Notes: a model not told the origin generated them from the letters alone. 64,000 nt of DNA from Pseudanabaena sp. FACHB-2040 (GCF_014696715.1 NZ_JACJQO010000015.1:124001-188000); one strand, 5' to 3'. Counted from the stretch's first letter, positions 36,127 to 45,450 are shown. Made by a program: numbers and translations.

Positions 36127-36291
36127 TTAATCCTCTTCTAGTTCAAAGTCTGCTTTGGTTGCACCGCAGGTGGGGCATACCCAATCTTCTGGGATCTCCT
36201 CAAAGGGAGTGCCGGGCACAATGCCGCTATCTGGGTCGCCTTCTGCTGGGTTGTATACATAACTGCAGATGGTGCATACGTAGCGCTGCAT
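36127..36291 (-). CDS. Rubredoxin
   Basis: 54 residues: [32 protein letters not shown] and ATKADFE. The two CxxC pairs (Cys6/9 and Cys39/42) form the Fe(Cys)4 centre. It is a soluble form without the C-terminal membrane anchor of the PSII-assembly rubredoxin RubA. Electron carrier; partner unknown. Easily missed because of its size. Confidence 0.93.
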   Translation of the reverse strand: MQRYVCTICSYVYNPAEGDPDSGIVPGTPFEEIPEDWVCPTCGATKADFELEED

Positions 36292-36475
36292 AAGTTTAAG
36301 CTCTATACAAGTTAATGCAGCTCATCTTAGGTTCGAGTACTATGGCTGACATCGACCGTAGGTAAGGCCAGTTCTATTGAGATATCTAAGCACAGGCAAA
36401 GCCTTTTGCCGGCAATTGCTATTCCACAAGAAATTGAGGCTTTGCAAGAAATTGAAGCAATGTATTAATTCTTAC

Positions 36476-36504
36476 TTGTCTTTGAGGATCAGATGATCTA
36501 CTAT
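36476..36504 (+). promoter_or_regulatory. Sigma70-type promoter
   Basis: TTGTCT (36476-36481), 17-bp spacer, TACTAT (36499-36504). A transcript would begin near 36511 and run into the structured leader before the 36723 gene. Confidence 0.55.
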
Positions 36505-36510
36505 CAATCC

Positions 36511-36722
36511 TCATAGCTGTGTCTCGCAGCTTGTTTTTCCCCGAAAACCTGGTCTGACGCTACCGGAAGGTGATTGGACCCACCTACCGATAGCTGACCC
36601 GACAGCAGTTACCGCCTGCTGCACGGGCTGCCTTATTTTAGGCTGCCCTGCTGCTCGCTTATGTCTGGCCCGACCCGTTTTTCGGGGATTCCTAACCCAA
36701 AAGTTAAAGGAATCCCCTTGAA
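36511..36722 (+). ncRNA. Candidate structured leader RNA with competing hairpins
   Basis: About 212 nt from the predicted start to the ATG. Visible stems: AGCTG/CAGCT near 36514-36530; a long-range closing stem TCCCCGAAAA (36537-36546) with TTTTTCGGGGA (36678-36688); inside it CAGCAG/CTGCTG and GGGCTGCC/GGCTGCCC (one mismatch). The 3' half of the closing stem (GGGGATTCC) can instead pair with GGAATCCCC just before the ATG, with TAAC/GTTA in between. The two folds are mutually exclusive, as in riboswitches or attenuators. No known class is recognised; an independent ncRNA is also possible. Confidence 0.45.
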
Positions 36723-37007
36723 ATGCTGCAAATTCAATACTTTCTGTCGTCTCCTCTAGGGGAGGCGGCACTGCCGCCTGCGCCTGTTAATCCACCTGTG
36801 CAGCCGGGGCGCAAGCGCTTACGCCTGTACCTAGTCGGCTCTGAAGCGGATGCTCAACATGCGGTCGATACCCTGCACGTGCTGGGCTTTGCCGAGCGCT
36901 TTGAGTGGACTCAAGTGATCGACCTGCCTTCAAATGGGTTTGCGGTCTACCCTTATCCAGGGGATGTGCTGCGGTATTTGAGACGCGATATGACAGGTCA
37001 GCGCTGA
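36723..37007 (+). CDS. Small conserved hypothetical protein, 94 aa
   Basis: N-terminal 30 residues Pro-rich (LPPAPVNPPVQPG); the rest is a compact alpha/beta unit (KRLRLYLVGSEADAQHAVDT, LHVLGFAERFEWTQVIDLP). No recognised domain. It directly follows the structured leader, so its expression is probably controlled there. Confidence 0.65.
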   Translation: MLQIQYFLSSPLGEAALPPAPVNPPVQPGRKRLRLYLVGSEADAQHAVDTLHVLGFAERFEWTQVIDLPSNGFAVYPYPGDVLRYLRRDMTGQR

Positions 37008-37043
37008 CGCGATCGCAAAGTCTAGCGTTAGCACCCGTGCGGC

Positions 37044-37067
37044 TGGCTCACCCAGTTGGGTGAGCCA
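37044..37067. repeat. Perfect palindrome with 11-bp arms
   Basis: TGGCTCACCCA-GT-TGGGTGAGCCA. The same core occurs at 34242-34259. It follows the small 36723 gene, so it could also act as a terminator, though no T-run is seen. Confidence 0.6.
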
Positions 37068-37188
37068 GTTGGGCCCCTGCTTACCCCTAACTGTAGGAAG
37101 CTCAAACCCAGCAAACCCGCGATGCTAGAGAACGTAACTCAAGTCCCCCGGAGATAGCCCCATATCTGCCATACCCCCCAAACCCCAG

Positions 37189-37848
37189 CTATACCAGCCC
37201 CCGCCGCACTGCCACTACTGCTGCCTGCACGCGATCGCTCACCACTAGCTTGTTCATGATGCCTTTGACGTAGGTCTTGACGGTATTGGGGCTGAGGTAG
37301 AGCTTTTGGCCTATTTCGGTATTGCTAAAGCCTTCCACAATCAGCTCCAAGACTTCTAGCTCTCGATCTGACAACAGCCCATCTCCACCCCCAGCGGCCT
37401 TAGGCCGAGCAGGAGCCAGATTTTGCATCACCTTTTGAGCAATTTGAGGATCGAGGTAGGCTGCTCCAGTCGCCGCTACGCGAATGGCGTTGGCCAAGGC
37501 ATCGACATCGGTGCCTTTGATACAGTAGGCATCGGCCCCGCTGGAAAAGGCGGCAATGATCTCGGTTTCGTCGGTATGAGAGGTAAGCATCACAACTCGT
37601 ACAGTGGGAGCAGCTGCTTTGATGGCCTGGGTTGCTGCAATGCCGTCCATTACGGGCATCCCCACGTCCATCAGCACCACGTCGGGCTGAAGAGCAGTCG
37701 CCTGCTCAAGGCCCTGTTGACCGTCTACCGCTTCTCCCAGCAGCAGCAAATCTGGCTGACTTGCGATCGCAGCCGTCAGCCCCAGCCGCATCATCGGGTC
37801 ATCGTCTACAATCAGCAGCTTGAGGGAAGCAGGAGAGCGGGTCGTCAT
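37189..37848 (-). CDS. NarL/FixJ-type response regulator
   Basis: 219 residues from ATG 37848. Receiver domain 10-125: LLIVDDDPMMRLGL, phospho-Asp in VVLMDVGMP, VVMLTSHT, and Lys in YCIKGTD. LuxR-type helix-turn-helix at the C-terminus: LSDRELEVLELIVEGFSNTE and SPNTVKTYVKGIMNKL. It is transcribed divergently from the histidine kinase at 37906 across 57 bp, so the two are probably partners. Confidence 0.92.
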   Translation of the reverse strand: MTTRSPASLKLLIVDDDPMMRLGLTAAIASQPDLLLLGEAVDGQQGLEQATALQPDVVLMDVGMPVMDGIAATQAIKAAAPTVRVVMLTSHTDETEIIAAFSSGADAYCIKGTDVDALANAIRVAATGAAYLDPQIAQKVMQNLAPARPKAAGGGDGLLSDRELEVLELIVEGFSNTEIGQKLYLSPNTVKTYVKGIMNKLVVSDRVQAAVVAVRRGLV

Positions 37849-37905
37849 GCTGGCTAAGCGTTGAAACAAAGCTCATTTTAGAGGTAATCGAAAGGACACG
37901 ATGCC

Positions 37906-39327
37906 ATGCCCTTCTCCGCTTTGCAAAAGCGTCTACGGCTGATCCAAATCCGGCCTCAGTCGACTTTGCCGCTATCTAAGGAGTATCTCACCTGGCAGCA
38001 GCAATTCATCCAGGATCGCCTGCGGCTGGTGATCTGGATTTCGACTGTGTTTTTAGGGATTTTGGCAGTGCTCCACCTGGGTCTAATCCTGCCAGCCCTC
38101 AACCGCGTTGGACAGGAAGATCCCACCTTAAGAAACGATCGCATTCTCTTCACGCTCTGTGTGCTGGCAGCTCAAGAGCTGGGGCTGCTGCTAAATTTGC
38201 TGCTGCTGCGCTATCCTGCTTCCACTCGGTATGTGCGGCTGGCCTTTTTGGGCTATGCAGGTGCGGTGCTGCTGGTGCCCCAACTGCAGCACATGCTGAT
38301 TGGCGAAACCTTTCTAGACCTAGGCGGGTGGGTGATTTTCTTCATGCTGCAGGCAGTGCTGATTCCGGTGCGGTGGCAGTGGCACCTGATCTCTCAGCTC
38401 AGCCTGCTCAGCCTGACGTTGCTCTCGTTCTTTGTCTTTAACTTTGATACGCCAGGTACAGAAGAGGGCATGCAGCTAACCGTCTACATCTTCTTTGTGG
38501 TGTTGGTCTGCTGCATTTTCTTTGTAGCGAACCTTGGTGTTTATCTCTACGAACGGCTCTTAATTCGAGAATTTGAACTGCGGCAACAGCTTCAGCTATT
38601 TCTCCATGCGGTGTCCCATGATTTGCGTAACCCGGTTACTGGCACGCTGATGCTGCTGAAAAATCTGCACCGCAATGGTCAAGGAGAAGTCTCTCTGAGC
38701 CCGCCTATGATTAGCCAGATGATCGATAGCCAAGAACGTCAGCTGCGGCTGATCAACTCGCTGCTAGAGGCCCATGTTCAGGAGGTGCAGGGTATTGTGC
38801 TGCAGACCCAACCGCTGCCTCTAGCGCCCTTTGTGCAGACTATCATTGGTGATTTGCAGCCCCAGATCGATCAGGAACAGAGCCACATTGTCGAGCGAGT
38901 TTCCCCCGACCTGCCGCCCCTGATGGGCGATCCGCTGCAGCTACGGCGAGTCTACGAAAACATGATCTCCAACGCTCTGCAGTACAACCGCTCCGGCGTT
39001 TGCATTACGCTTGATGCTCAGCTCAGGGGCCGCTGGCTACACTGCACCGTGAGCGACAACGGCCAGGGCATCGGCCCCCTTGAGAGTGATGGGATATCCT
39101 CGGAGCGCAGCATTTTTGATCGCTACAGCCGGGGGATCAGCCGTAGGCAGCCGCTCCATCTGGGGCTAGGACTGCACATTTGCCAGCAAATCATTGAGGC
39201 TCATGGCGGCAAAATTGGCGTTGATAGCCAGCTCGGCCAGGGCACTACGTTTTGGTTCACGCTGCCGATTTATGCACCTCAGTCAGATCTAACAGCCCAG
39301 CCGCAGCTTCCCAAGCTCCAGTGCTGA
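37906..39327 (+). CDS. Membrane-bound sensor histidine kinase
   Basis: 473 residues. About six membrane helices between 40 and 215 (LRLVIWISTVFLGILAVLHL ... IFFVVLVCCIFFVANLGVYL) form the sensor. HisKA at about 225-295 with the phosphoacceptor in HAVSHDLRNPVTG. HATPase at about 330-455 with MISNALQYN, VSDNGQGI and LGLGLHICQQI. Probable partner of the NarL-type regulator encoded divergently. Confidence 0.92.
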   Translation: MPFSALQKRLRLIQIRPQSTLPLSKEYLTWQQQFIQDRLRLVIWISTVFLGILAVLHLGLILPALNRVGQEDPTLRNDRILFTLCVLAAQELGLLLNLLLLRYPASTRYVRLAFLGYAGAVLLVPQLQHMLIGETFLDLGGWVIFFMLQAVLIPVRWQWHLISQLSLLSLTLLSFFVFNFDTPGTEEGMQLTVYIFFVVLVCCIFFVANLGVYLYERLLIREFELRQQLQLFLHAVSHDLRNPVTGTLMLLKNLHRNGQGEVSLSPPMISQMIDSQERQLRLINSLLEAHVQEVQGIVLQTQPLPLAPFVQTIIGDLQPQIDQEQSHIVERVSPDLPPLMGDPLQLRRVYENMISNALQYNRSGVCITLDAQLRGRWLHCTVSDNGQGIGPLESDGISSERSIFDRYSRGISRRQPLHLGLGLHICQQIIEAHGGKIGVDSQLGQGTTFWFTLPIYAPQSDLTAQPQLPKLQC

Positions 39328-39331
39328 GCCA

Positions 39332-39418
39332 CTAGCCACCAAACAGAGCAAGGCCGATCAGCGTAACGAAGCTGGCTAGGGAGGATAGGGTCAATATCAG
39401 CAGGTTGTGGTTTTCCAT
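39332..39418 (-). CDS. Possible 28-aa single-span membrane peptide
   Basis: It reads MENHNLLILTLSSLASFVTL then IGLALFGG: a short polar start and one hydrophobic helix, in the style of small photosystem or cytochrome b6f subunits. It matches none of those from memory, and no clear ribosome-binding site precedes it. Weakly supported. Confidence 0.35.
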   Translation of the reverse strand: MENHNLLILTLSSLASFVTLIGLALFGG

Positions 39419-39505
39419 TGCAGATACAGCGATTTTTGGATCGGTAAGCTACAGGTTTGGGTGGGAGGGTGAATGGGTGGGGAAGGCTGATATGGGCAAC
39501 TTGGC

Positions 39506-40738
39506 TCAAGCGTAAAACCCGGGTGTTGGGTATTGCTGGTTTAGCGCCCAGTTGCCCACTTCGCGCAGCTTGTAGTCCACTGGGTCGTGCAGGGTGAAGG
39601 TGCGTAGGTTGCGCCAGTAGCGGTCAAACCCGTGCTGACGACTGGTGGCGCGGGCTCCCATCAGGTCAAACATTTGGTTGGTAATGGCTAGACCGGCCTG
39701 CGTTGCTGCGATTTTGGCGGTTGCGATCGCAACCGCACACTCCCCTCGCTGCTGTTCGGTTAAGTCCCAGCCTCGGTCCCAAGCTGTCTGCATCTGGTCA
39801 GCGGCTCGATCGACCAGCGCTTCTGCCCCGCTGAGGCCCACCCACAGTTCACCAAAGCGGTGCAGCCGGTAGGGATCTTCAGTAGCCGCCTCGATGCCAG
39901 AGGTGGGCCAAGGCCGGGTTTGGGTCTGGGCATAGTCACGGGCTGCAGCCAGCGCGCCTTGAGCAATGCCGACGTAGATATTGGCCAGATTGAACTGGGC
40001 TAGGCAGGCCCGAAAGGTCTGAAACGGGTGCCCCGGCTGGCGCGGCGTGAGAATTTCTTCGGGGTAAACCGTTACCGAGTCGAAGGTGACGCTGCCGCTG
40101 TCGGTCTGGCGCTGGCCGATGTTGTCCCAGTCGTCATGACAGGTCAGGCCCGCCCGACTGGTGGGAATGACCACTACCGTAAACGCCTCTTCCCCCGGCA
40201 CAACGGCAGTGGTGGGCAGGTAGTCTGAGTTTTTTGCCCCAGAGCAAAAGCTCTTGGTGCCATTGAGCCGGTAGCCGCTGTCATCCCGGGTCAGCACCAG
40301 CCGTCGATCGAGAGGATTGAGCGCGTTGCACCAAAACCAGTTATGGCGGGCAGTTTCGCTGTAGTAGTAGCGCTCTTGAGCCTCGCTGCCGTAGAGCTGG
40401 GGAATGATCACCCCCAGAGGGTGGTAGGAAAAGACGTGGGCCAGCGAAGCATCGACCTTAGCAATTTCTCGCACTACCTGAGCCACCGTGATCCAGCTTG
40501 CCCCAGCTCCGCCATACTCAGCCGGAATCGCTAGCCGCAGCAGCCCGCTGGCCCGGATGCGATCGCGTTCTGCTTGGGGGGTGCCGCCCTGCCGATCGCG
40601 CTCGGCTGCTGTCGCAGCAAATTCAGCCGCCAGTTCTCGGGCAATAGTGACTGGGTTTTCGGGCAGGGAAATCTCGGGGCAGGGCGCGGCCTGGCCCTTT
40701 AGATCAGGGGATCTAGGAATAGAAGGGGTCACAGTCAT
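39506..40738 (-). CDS. Acyl-CoA dehydrogenase-like flavoprotein (SfnB/DszC group)
   Basis: 410 residues. N-terminal helical domain (AAEYGGAGASWITVAQVVRE), beta domain (FCSGAKNSDYLPTTAVVPGE, DDWDNIGQRQTDSGSV) and C-terminal helical bundle with GARATSRQHGFDRYWRNLRTF. The last motif and the context are those of flavin-dependent sulfur-acquisition monooxygenases related to DszC/SfnB, rather than fatty-acid enzymes. It ends the ssu operon 18 bp after ssuB, so a role in sulfur scavenging from organosulfur compounds is inferred. Confidence 0.88.
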   Translation of the reverse strand: MTVTPSIPRSPDLKGQAAPCPEISLPENPVTIARELAAEFAATAAERDRQGGTPQAERDRIRASGLLRLAIPAEYGGAGASWITVAQVVREIAKVDASLAHVFSYHPLGVIIPQLYGSEAQERYYYSETARHNWFWCNALNPLDRRLVLTRDDSGYRLNGTKSFCSGAKNSDYLPTTAVVPGEEAFTVVVIPTSRAGLTCHDDWDNIGQRQTDSGSVTFDSVTVYPEEILTPRQPGHPFQTFRACLAQFNLANIYVGIAQGALAAARDYAQTQTRPWPTSGIEAATEDPYRLHRFGELWVGLSGAEALVDRAADQMQTAWDRGWDLTEQQRGECAVAIATAKIAATQAGLAITNQMFDLMGARATSRQHGFDRYWRNLRTFTLHDPVDYKLREVGNWALNQQYPTPGFYA

Positions 40739-40756
40739 GTTCTCTAAAACCTCAGC

Positions 40757-41509
<753 letters not shown>

Positions 41510-41556
41510 GGGTGGAGGAGTAGGGAGTGGAGGAGTAGGGAGTGGAAGGGTGGATG
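41510..41556. repeat. G-rich tandem repeat upstream of ssuB
   Basis: Two copies of a GGAGGAGTAGGGAGT-type unit, then GGAAGGGTGGATGAG, abut the ssuB ATG on its 5' side. Confidence 0.65.
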
Positions 41557-41570
41557 AGTAAGCCGTGTAG

Positions 41571-41596
41571 GATGGGCAAAGCGAAGCGTGCCCATC
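41571..41596. repeat. Dispersed palindromic repeat, GATGGGCA...TGCCCATC type (copy 2)
   Basis: Differs by one base from the reverse complement of 16921-16946 and shares the following CAAAGCC. Located between ssuC and ssuB. Confidence 0.75.
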
Positions 41597-41659
41597 AAAG
41601 CCCATAGCCGTAGAGCGCATAGCGCCAAAGGTGCAGTGCCTACACACAGCCATGCCCCC

Positions 41660-42577
41660 TCACCCTGAAATGTAGGTGTCTTGCCAGCGAAGCAGGCGCT
41701 TACCCAGGGCGGCCAGCAGCGAGTCGGTCAGCTTACCCAATATGGCAAACAGCAGCAGGCTAGCCAGGATAATGGCGGGTCGGCCTGTGGTCTGCCCGTC
41801 TATTAACAAAAAGCCCAGACCCTGACTGGCTCCCATCAGCTCGGCTGCCACCACAAACATCCAGCCGAGGCTTAAGCCATTACGCAGGCCCACTATATAC
41901 GAAGGCAACGTCGCCGGGAAAAACACCCGACGAATCAGCTGAATCTGGCTTAGACGGTAGATCTTGCCCACTTCCACCAGCTTGCGATCGACATTTTGAA
42001 TGCCGCTCATCAGGTTGAGGTAGACCGGGAAAAACACCCCCACAGCAATCAGCGCTACCTTCGAGGTTTCAAAAATTCCTAGCCAGAGAATAAACAGGGG
42101 CACCCAGGCCAATGAAGGAATGTTGCGTAACGCCTGCAGCAGCGGGTCAAAGTAGCGGTAGGCCGTGGGGGAGTAGCCGGTTAATGCCCCCAGGAGCGTG
42201 GCCGCTAGAGTGCCCACGCCAAAGCCTACCCCCACCCGAAAGAGCGTAACGCCAATGTGGCGCACCAGCTCACCGCTAGTTGCTAGCCCCCAAATCGTGG
42301 CCGTTACTGTCGTGGGGGCGGGCAGCAGGTTGGGCGGAAACACCCCCAGCCGGGACAGCAGCTCCCACACAATCAGCAGCCCTAGTGGCAAGATCCAACC
42401 CTGGTAGCGGCCCTGCAGCTGCCAAGAGCGACGATGGGCAGGCGCTCTGGGGCTAGTCTTTGACCCTTGCCCCCAACCCGTCAGCCAACTGCGAGAATTT
42501 GGCGCTTTGGCTGGGGAACGACCGTTTTGCACCTGTGACAACTGGGCGAAATGAGAGGATTTTGTGTAAAAGCCCAT
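41660..42577 (-). CDS. ssuC: Sulfonate ABC transporter permease
   Basis: 305 residues, about six membrane helices after a basic N-terminus of about 55 residues that is longer than usual. The BPD permease motif is present (MSGIQNVDRKLVEVGKIYRL, ... LPSYIVGLRNGLSLGWMFVV). Follows ssuA by 8 bp, so co-transcribed. Confidence 0.93.
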   Translation of the reverse strand: MGFYTKSSHFAQLSQVQNGRSPAKAPNSRSWLTGWGQGSKTSPRAPAHRRSWQLQGRYQGWILPLGLLIVWELLSRLGVFPPNLLPAPTTVTATIWGLATSGELVRHIGVTLFRVGVGFGVGTLAATLLGALTGYSPTAYRYFDPLLQALRNIPSLAWVPLFILWLGIFETSKVALIAVGVFFPVYLNLMSGIQNVDRKLVEVGKIYRLSQIQLIRRVFFPATLPSYIVGLRNGLSLGWMFVVAAELMGASQGLGFLLIDGQTTGRPAIILASLLLFAILGKLTDSLLAALGKRLLRWQDTYISG

Positions 42578-42585
42578 AGGGCCTC

Positions 42586-43632
42586 CTAGCGACGAGCAAC
42601 TTTCTCGATGTACTGCGGATCAATCAGATCGCTAACCACCTGCTCAACATCGGTCGAGGCCGGAATTACCCCGCTTTTCTTCAGCACGTCCCCAGCAGCC
42701 GAAATGGTGTCTATCTGCACCGGGCCAATCACTGAGTTGGACAGGTCTGTGCGCTCTAGCTGCTTGGCGGCAACTGCAGGCGTCAGCTTGGCCTCTTTTT
42801 CTAAAATGGCGGCCAGCTCAGCAGGATTAGCTACAGCCCACTGTCTTGCCTGCTCGTAAGCGGCCAATACCCGCTCAACATAGGCCGGATACTGGGTGGC
42901 AAAGTCTTCTCGTACGTTGAGCACGCCATAGGTATTAAAGTCAGGGTTGCGGTAAAACAGGGTAGAACCCTGCTCCAGTTCGGTTGCGGCCATGTGCGGG
43001 TCAAGCCCAGCCCAAGCCGCCACATCGCCTCGCTCTAGCGCCGCCCTGCCGTCGGGGTGCTGCAGCTGCACGATCTCAAGGTCTTGCTCAGATAGGCCAA
43101 CTTGGTCGAGCGATCGCAATAGGAATATATAAGGATCGGTGCCTCGGGTAGCGGCTACTCGCTGGCCCTTGAGGTCTTCAACCCGGCTGATGCCGGAATT
43201 GGGGCGCGTTACTAGGGCAGTCCACTCTGGCTTGGAGTAGACGTAGACAGATTTGATTGGGTTGCCGTTGGCCTTAGCCAGCAGCGCCGCCGCGCCAGCA
43301 GTAGAGCCAAAGTCAATGCTGCGGCTGTTGAGCAGTTCTAGGGCTTTGTTGCTGCCCTGGCTTTGGGTCCACTCAACTCGGATGCCGTCTTTGCCCAGGT
43401 CTTCTTCTAGCCAGCCTTTATCTTTTAGCACCAGGCTGACCGGGTTGTAATAGGCAAAATCTATCCGCACCGCCTCGGGGTTAGCGGCTGTAGTTGAGCT
43501 TTGGGCGCAGCTATTGAGCACTGAAAAGCAAAAGATGGCAGTGAGGGCGATCAGCCATGTCGGCAGGCGAAGCGGGTTCAATCGTCTCAGCCAGCGGTTG
43601 CCAAAGTTAGCGTTGGAAATACTACGAACCAT
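42586..43632 (-). CDS. ssuA: Sulfonate-binding periplasmic protein
   Basis: 348 residues. N-terminal signal about 25-45 with Cys (ALTAIFCFSVLNSCAQSST), consistent with a lipoprotein. NMT1/SsuA-type fold: RIDFAYYNPVSLVLKDKGWL, FGSTAGAAALLAKANGNPIK, AATRGTDPYIFLLRSL. Captures sulfonates for SsuBC. Preceded by the 48-bp repeats. Confidence 0.92.
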   Translation of the reverse strand: MVRSISNANFGNRWLRRLNPLRLPTWLIALTAIFCFSVLNSCAQSSTTAANPEAVRIDFAYYNPVSLVLKDKGWLEEDLGKDGIRVEWTQSQGSNKALELLNSRSIDFGSTAGAAALLAKANGNPIKSVYVYSKPEWTALVTRPNSGISRVEDLKGQRVAATRGTDPYIFLLRSLDQVGLSEQDLEIVQLQHPDGRAALERGDVAAWAGLDPHMAATELEQGSTLFYRNPDFNTYGVLNVREDFATQYPAYVERVLAAYEQARQWAVANPAELAAILEKEAKLTPAVAAKQLERTDLSNSVIGPVQIDTISAAGDVLKKSGVIPASTDVEQVVSDLIDPQYIEKVARR

Positions 43633-43666
43633 AGGTTTGAACTTGCAAAAGTTAAGGATGTATACG

Positions 43667-43811
43667 AGTCGTGGCCCCTTAAGCGTCTAGAAACCGGGTT
43701 TCTACTCTGCTGTCAGTCGTGGCCCCTTAAGCGTCTAGAAACCGGGTTTCTACTCTGCTGCCAGTCGTGGTCTCTGAAGCCCAGAAGAAACCCGGTTTCT
43801 GGCTTCTCACG
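43667..43811. repeat. 48-bp tandem repeats, each with the palindrome AGAAACCGGGTTTCT
   Basis: Unit 1 starts at 43667 and unit 2 at 43715, nearly identical; a third diverged unit starts at 43763. Each holds AGAAACCGGGTTTCT or a close variant (AGAAACCCGGTTTCT), a palindrome common in cyanobacterial intergenic DNA. They occupy the ssuD-ssuA gap and could act as an mRNA processing or stability element. Confidence 0.8.
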
Positions 43812-44948
43812 TTAGCTGGCGCTGGCAGGAATCTTTTCGTTGGCAATGATTTCGCCTAGGGGGCTGATGTAGCGGCTGGGTGCGGCTTTGGGCAGGTTTT
43901 TCAGAGGCAGCTTGGGAAACACCAGTTCGGCAAAGCGGTAGGCTTCTTCTAAGTGGGGGTAGCCAGAGAAGATAAAAGTATCGATGCCTAGGTCGGCATA
44001 TTCCTGAATGCGAGCCGCAACCTGATCGGGGTCGCCCACTAGTGCGGTTCCCGCCCCGCCTCGCACTAGGCCAACCCCAGCCCAGAGGTTAGGACTGACC
44101 TCTAGGTTGTCTCGGCCTCCGTGGTGCAAGGCCACCATGCGCCGCTGTCCCTCAGAGTCGGCGGTTGCTAGAGCAGCTTGGGCCGCAGCGATAGTCTCAT
44201 CATCGAGGTGGTGGATCAGTCGATTGGCGGCTTCCCAGGCTTCGGCTTCGCTCTCGCGCACAATCACGTGCAGGCGAATGCCAAAGCGCAAAGTGCGGCC
44301 ATGTTGGGCGGCTAGGCTGCGAACCTCGGCAATCTTTTCGGCGACCAGGGCCGGGGGCTCGCCCCAAGTGAGGTAGAGATCGACGTGTTTGGCGGCGACT
44401 TCTTTTGCGATCGCACTCGACCCCCCAAAGTACAGCGGCGGATACGGAGCCTGCACAGGCGGAAAGAGCAGTTTCGCCCCCTTAACCGAGAGGTGCTTGC
44501 CCTCAAAGTCCACGACCTCGCCCTGCATCACCCCGCGCCAGACGTGCAGAAACTCATCGGTCAACTCGTAGCGGGCTGTTTTGTCTAAATGCAGCCCATC
44601 TCCGGCCAGCTCTGATGGATCACCCCCCGTCACAACATTGACCAGCAGCCGCCCCTGCGACAGCCGATCAAAGGTCGCAGCCATGCGAGCCGCCATTCCC
44701 GACGATGAGATGCCGGGGCGCACCGCCACCAGAAACTTCATTTTCTGAGTGACCGCAATCAGCGAAGCGGCCGTAATCCAGGCATCTTCGCAGGATTTGC
44801 CGGTAGGCAGCAATGCCCCTGCATAACCCAGGTGATCGATGGCAACGGCCAGCTGCCGCAGATAGTCGGGGGTAATGGCGCGCCCCCCGACTGCCGTGCC
44901 CAGGTAACGACCATCGCCGTGGGTGGGGATAAACCAGAGCACATCCAT
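43812..44948 (-). CDS. ssuD: FMNH2-dependent alkanesulfonate monooxygenase
   Basis: 378 residues, the usual SsuD length. The start at 44948 is fixed by [17 protein letters not shown] and an AAGGAG seven bases upstream; longer starts are rejected. Luciferase-like TIM barrel: [76 protein letters not shown]. It cleaves alkanesulfonates to sulfite and aldehyde. First gene of ssuD-ssuA-ssuC-ssuB. Confidence 0.95.
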   Translation of the reverse strand: MDVLWFIPTHGDGRYLGTAVGGRAITPDYLRQLAVAIDHLGYAGALLPTGKSCEDAWITAASLIAVTQKMKFLVAVRPGISSSGMAARMAATFDRLSQGRLLVNVVTGGDPSELAGDGLHLDKTARYELTDEFLHVWRGVMQGEVVDFEGKHLSVKGAKLLFPPVQAPYPPLYFGGSSAIAKEVAAKHVDLYLTWGEPPALVAEKIAEVRSLAAQHGRTLRFGIRLHVIVRESEAEAWEAANRLIHHLDDETIAAAQAALATADSEGQRRMVALHHGGRDNLEVSPNLWAGVGLVRGGAGTALVGDPDQVAARIQEYADLGIDTFIFSGYPHLEEAYRFAELVFPKLPLKNLPKAAPSRYISPLGEIIANEKIPASAS

Positions 44949-45009
44949 AGCAAACTCCTTCATAGCGTCCGCGCTTTGGACAACGTTCGAAAAATCTGAG
45001 AAGAGAAAA

Positions 45010-45096
45010 GGCACAGGGAGGGATTAGGAGCCTGAACGCGCATATCAGAGAGGTGGCGTAACCATTTCCCATGCGAGTGAGTGAGCTCCCTGTGCC
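45010..45096 (-). promoter_or_regulatory. Structured element in the ssuD leader
   Basis: GGCACAGGGAG and CTCCCTGTGCC form a perfect 11-bp closing stem around a 65-nt interior. Inside, CGCAT/ATGCG can pair. A 27-codon ORF starts within it ([16 protein letters not shown] ...) and its stop overlaps the ssuD ribosome-binding site. With a promoter predicted at 45211-45239, the element lies in the untranslated leader. A sulfur-responsive riboswitch or leader-peptide attenuator is a reasonable reading; no known class is recognised. Confidence 0.5.
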
Positions 45097-45179
45097 AAAG
45101 CTGTTCATTGCTGACTTCCTGTGAACTCCTTTAGCCGCCAGGTTCAAACCAGACAGCCCTTTAGGAATCTCCGCAAATT

Positions 45180-45193
45180 CGGTAGGAATACCG
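45180..45193. promoter_or_regulatory. Palindrome CGGTA-GGAA-TACCG
   Basis: Perfect 5-bp arms just downstream of the predicted ssuD start point. Similar ACCGGT half-sites lie upstream of the rhodanese gene near 49423. Could be an operator for a sulfur regulator (inference). Confidence 0.35.
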
Positions 45194-45210
45194 TTATTTG
45201 ATTGGCAATG

Positions 45211-45239
45211 AGTATGTCACAATCTCATTTCGCTTTCAA
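45211..45239 (-). promoter_or_regulatory. Predicted ssuD operon promoter
   Basis: On the minus strand TTGAAA (45239-45234), 17-bp spacer, CATACT (45216-45211). The start point would be near 45204, giving a leader of about 255 nt. The rest of the spacer to 45450 holds no gene. Confidence 0.5.
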
Positions 45240-45450
45240 GTAAATTGAAATACAATTTTGATTCGGCTCAATGCAACACCACGGCAGGGGTCATCCTCCC
45301 CCTGATTAGGAATGCGGGAAAACGACCCATTCTGGCAATTAGAGCGCAGTTAGCCTTAAAAAATCCTGCTGAGCTAGCCCAAGCAGATCCCAACCCGTGT
45401 TAGACCGTAGGAGCGCCTGACAGGATGAGTTAAAAGCTGTTTAACCCAAA

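Noticed and set aside
36511-36722. Signal recognition particle RNA, RNase P RNA or tmRNA
   Set aside because: The CCGGAAGG stretch recalls the SRP tetraloop, but the following AGCAGCC-type asymmetric loop is absent, and no RNase P or tmRNA conserved core is present.
36511-36771. 86-codon minus-strand ORF
   Set aside because: It lies on the structured leader and across the start of the 94-aa gene; the RNA-structure reading explains the region better.
43667-43811. CRISPR-like array
   Set aside because: The repeats are contiguous 48-bp tandem units with no unique spacers and no cas genes nearby.
44668-45147. 159-codon Cys-containing ORF covering the ssuD start
   Set aside because: Out of frame with ssuD over a long overlap; SsuD motifs and its ribosome-binding site fix the real frame.
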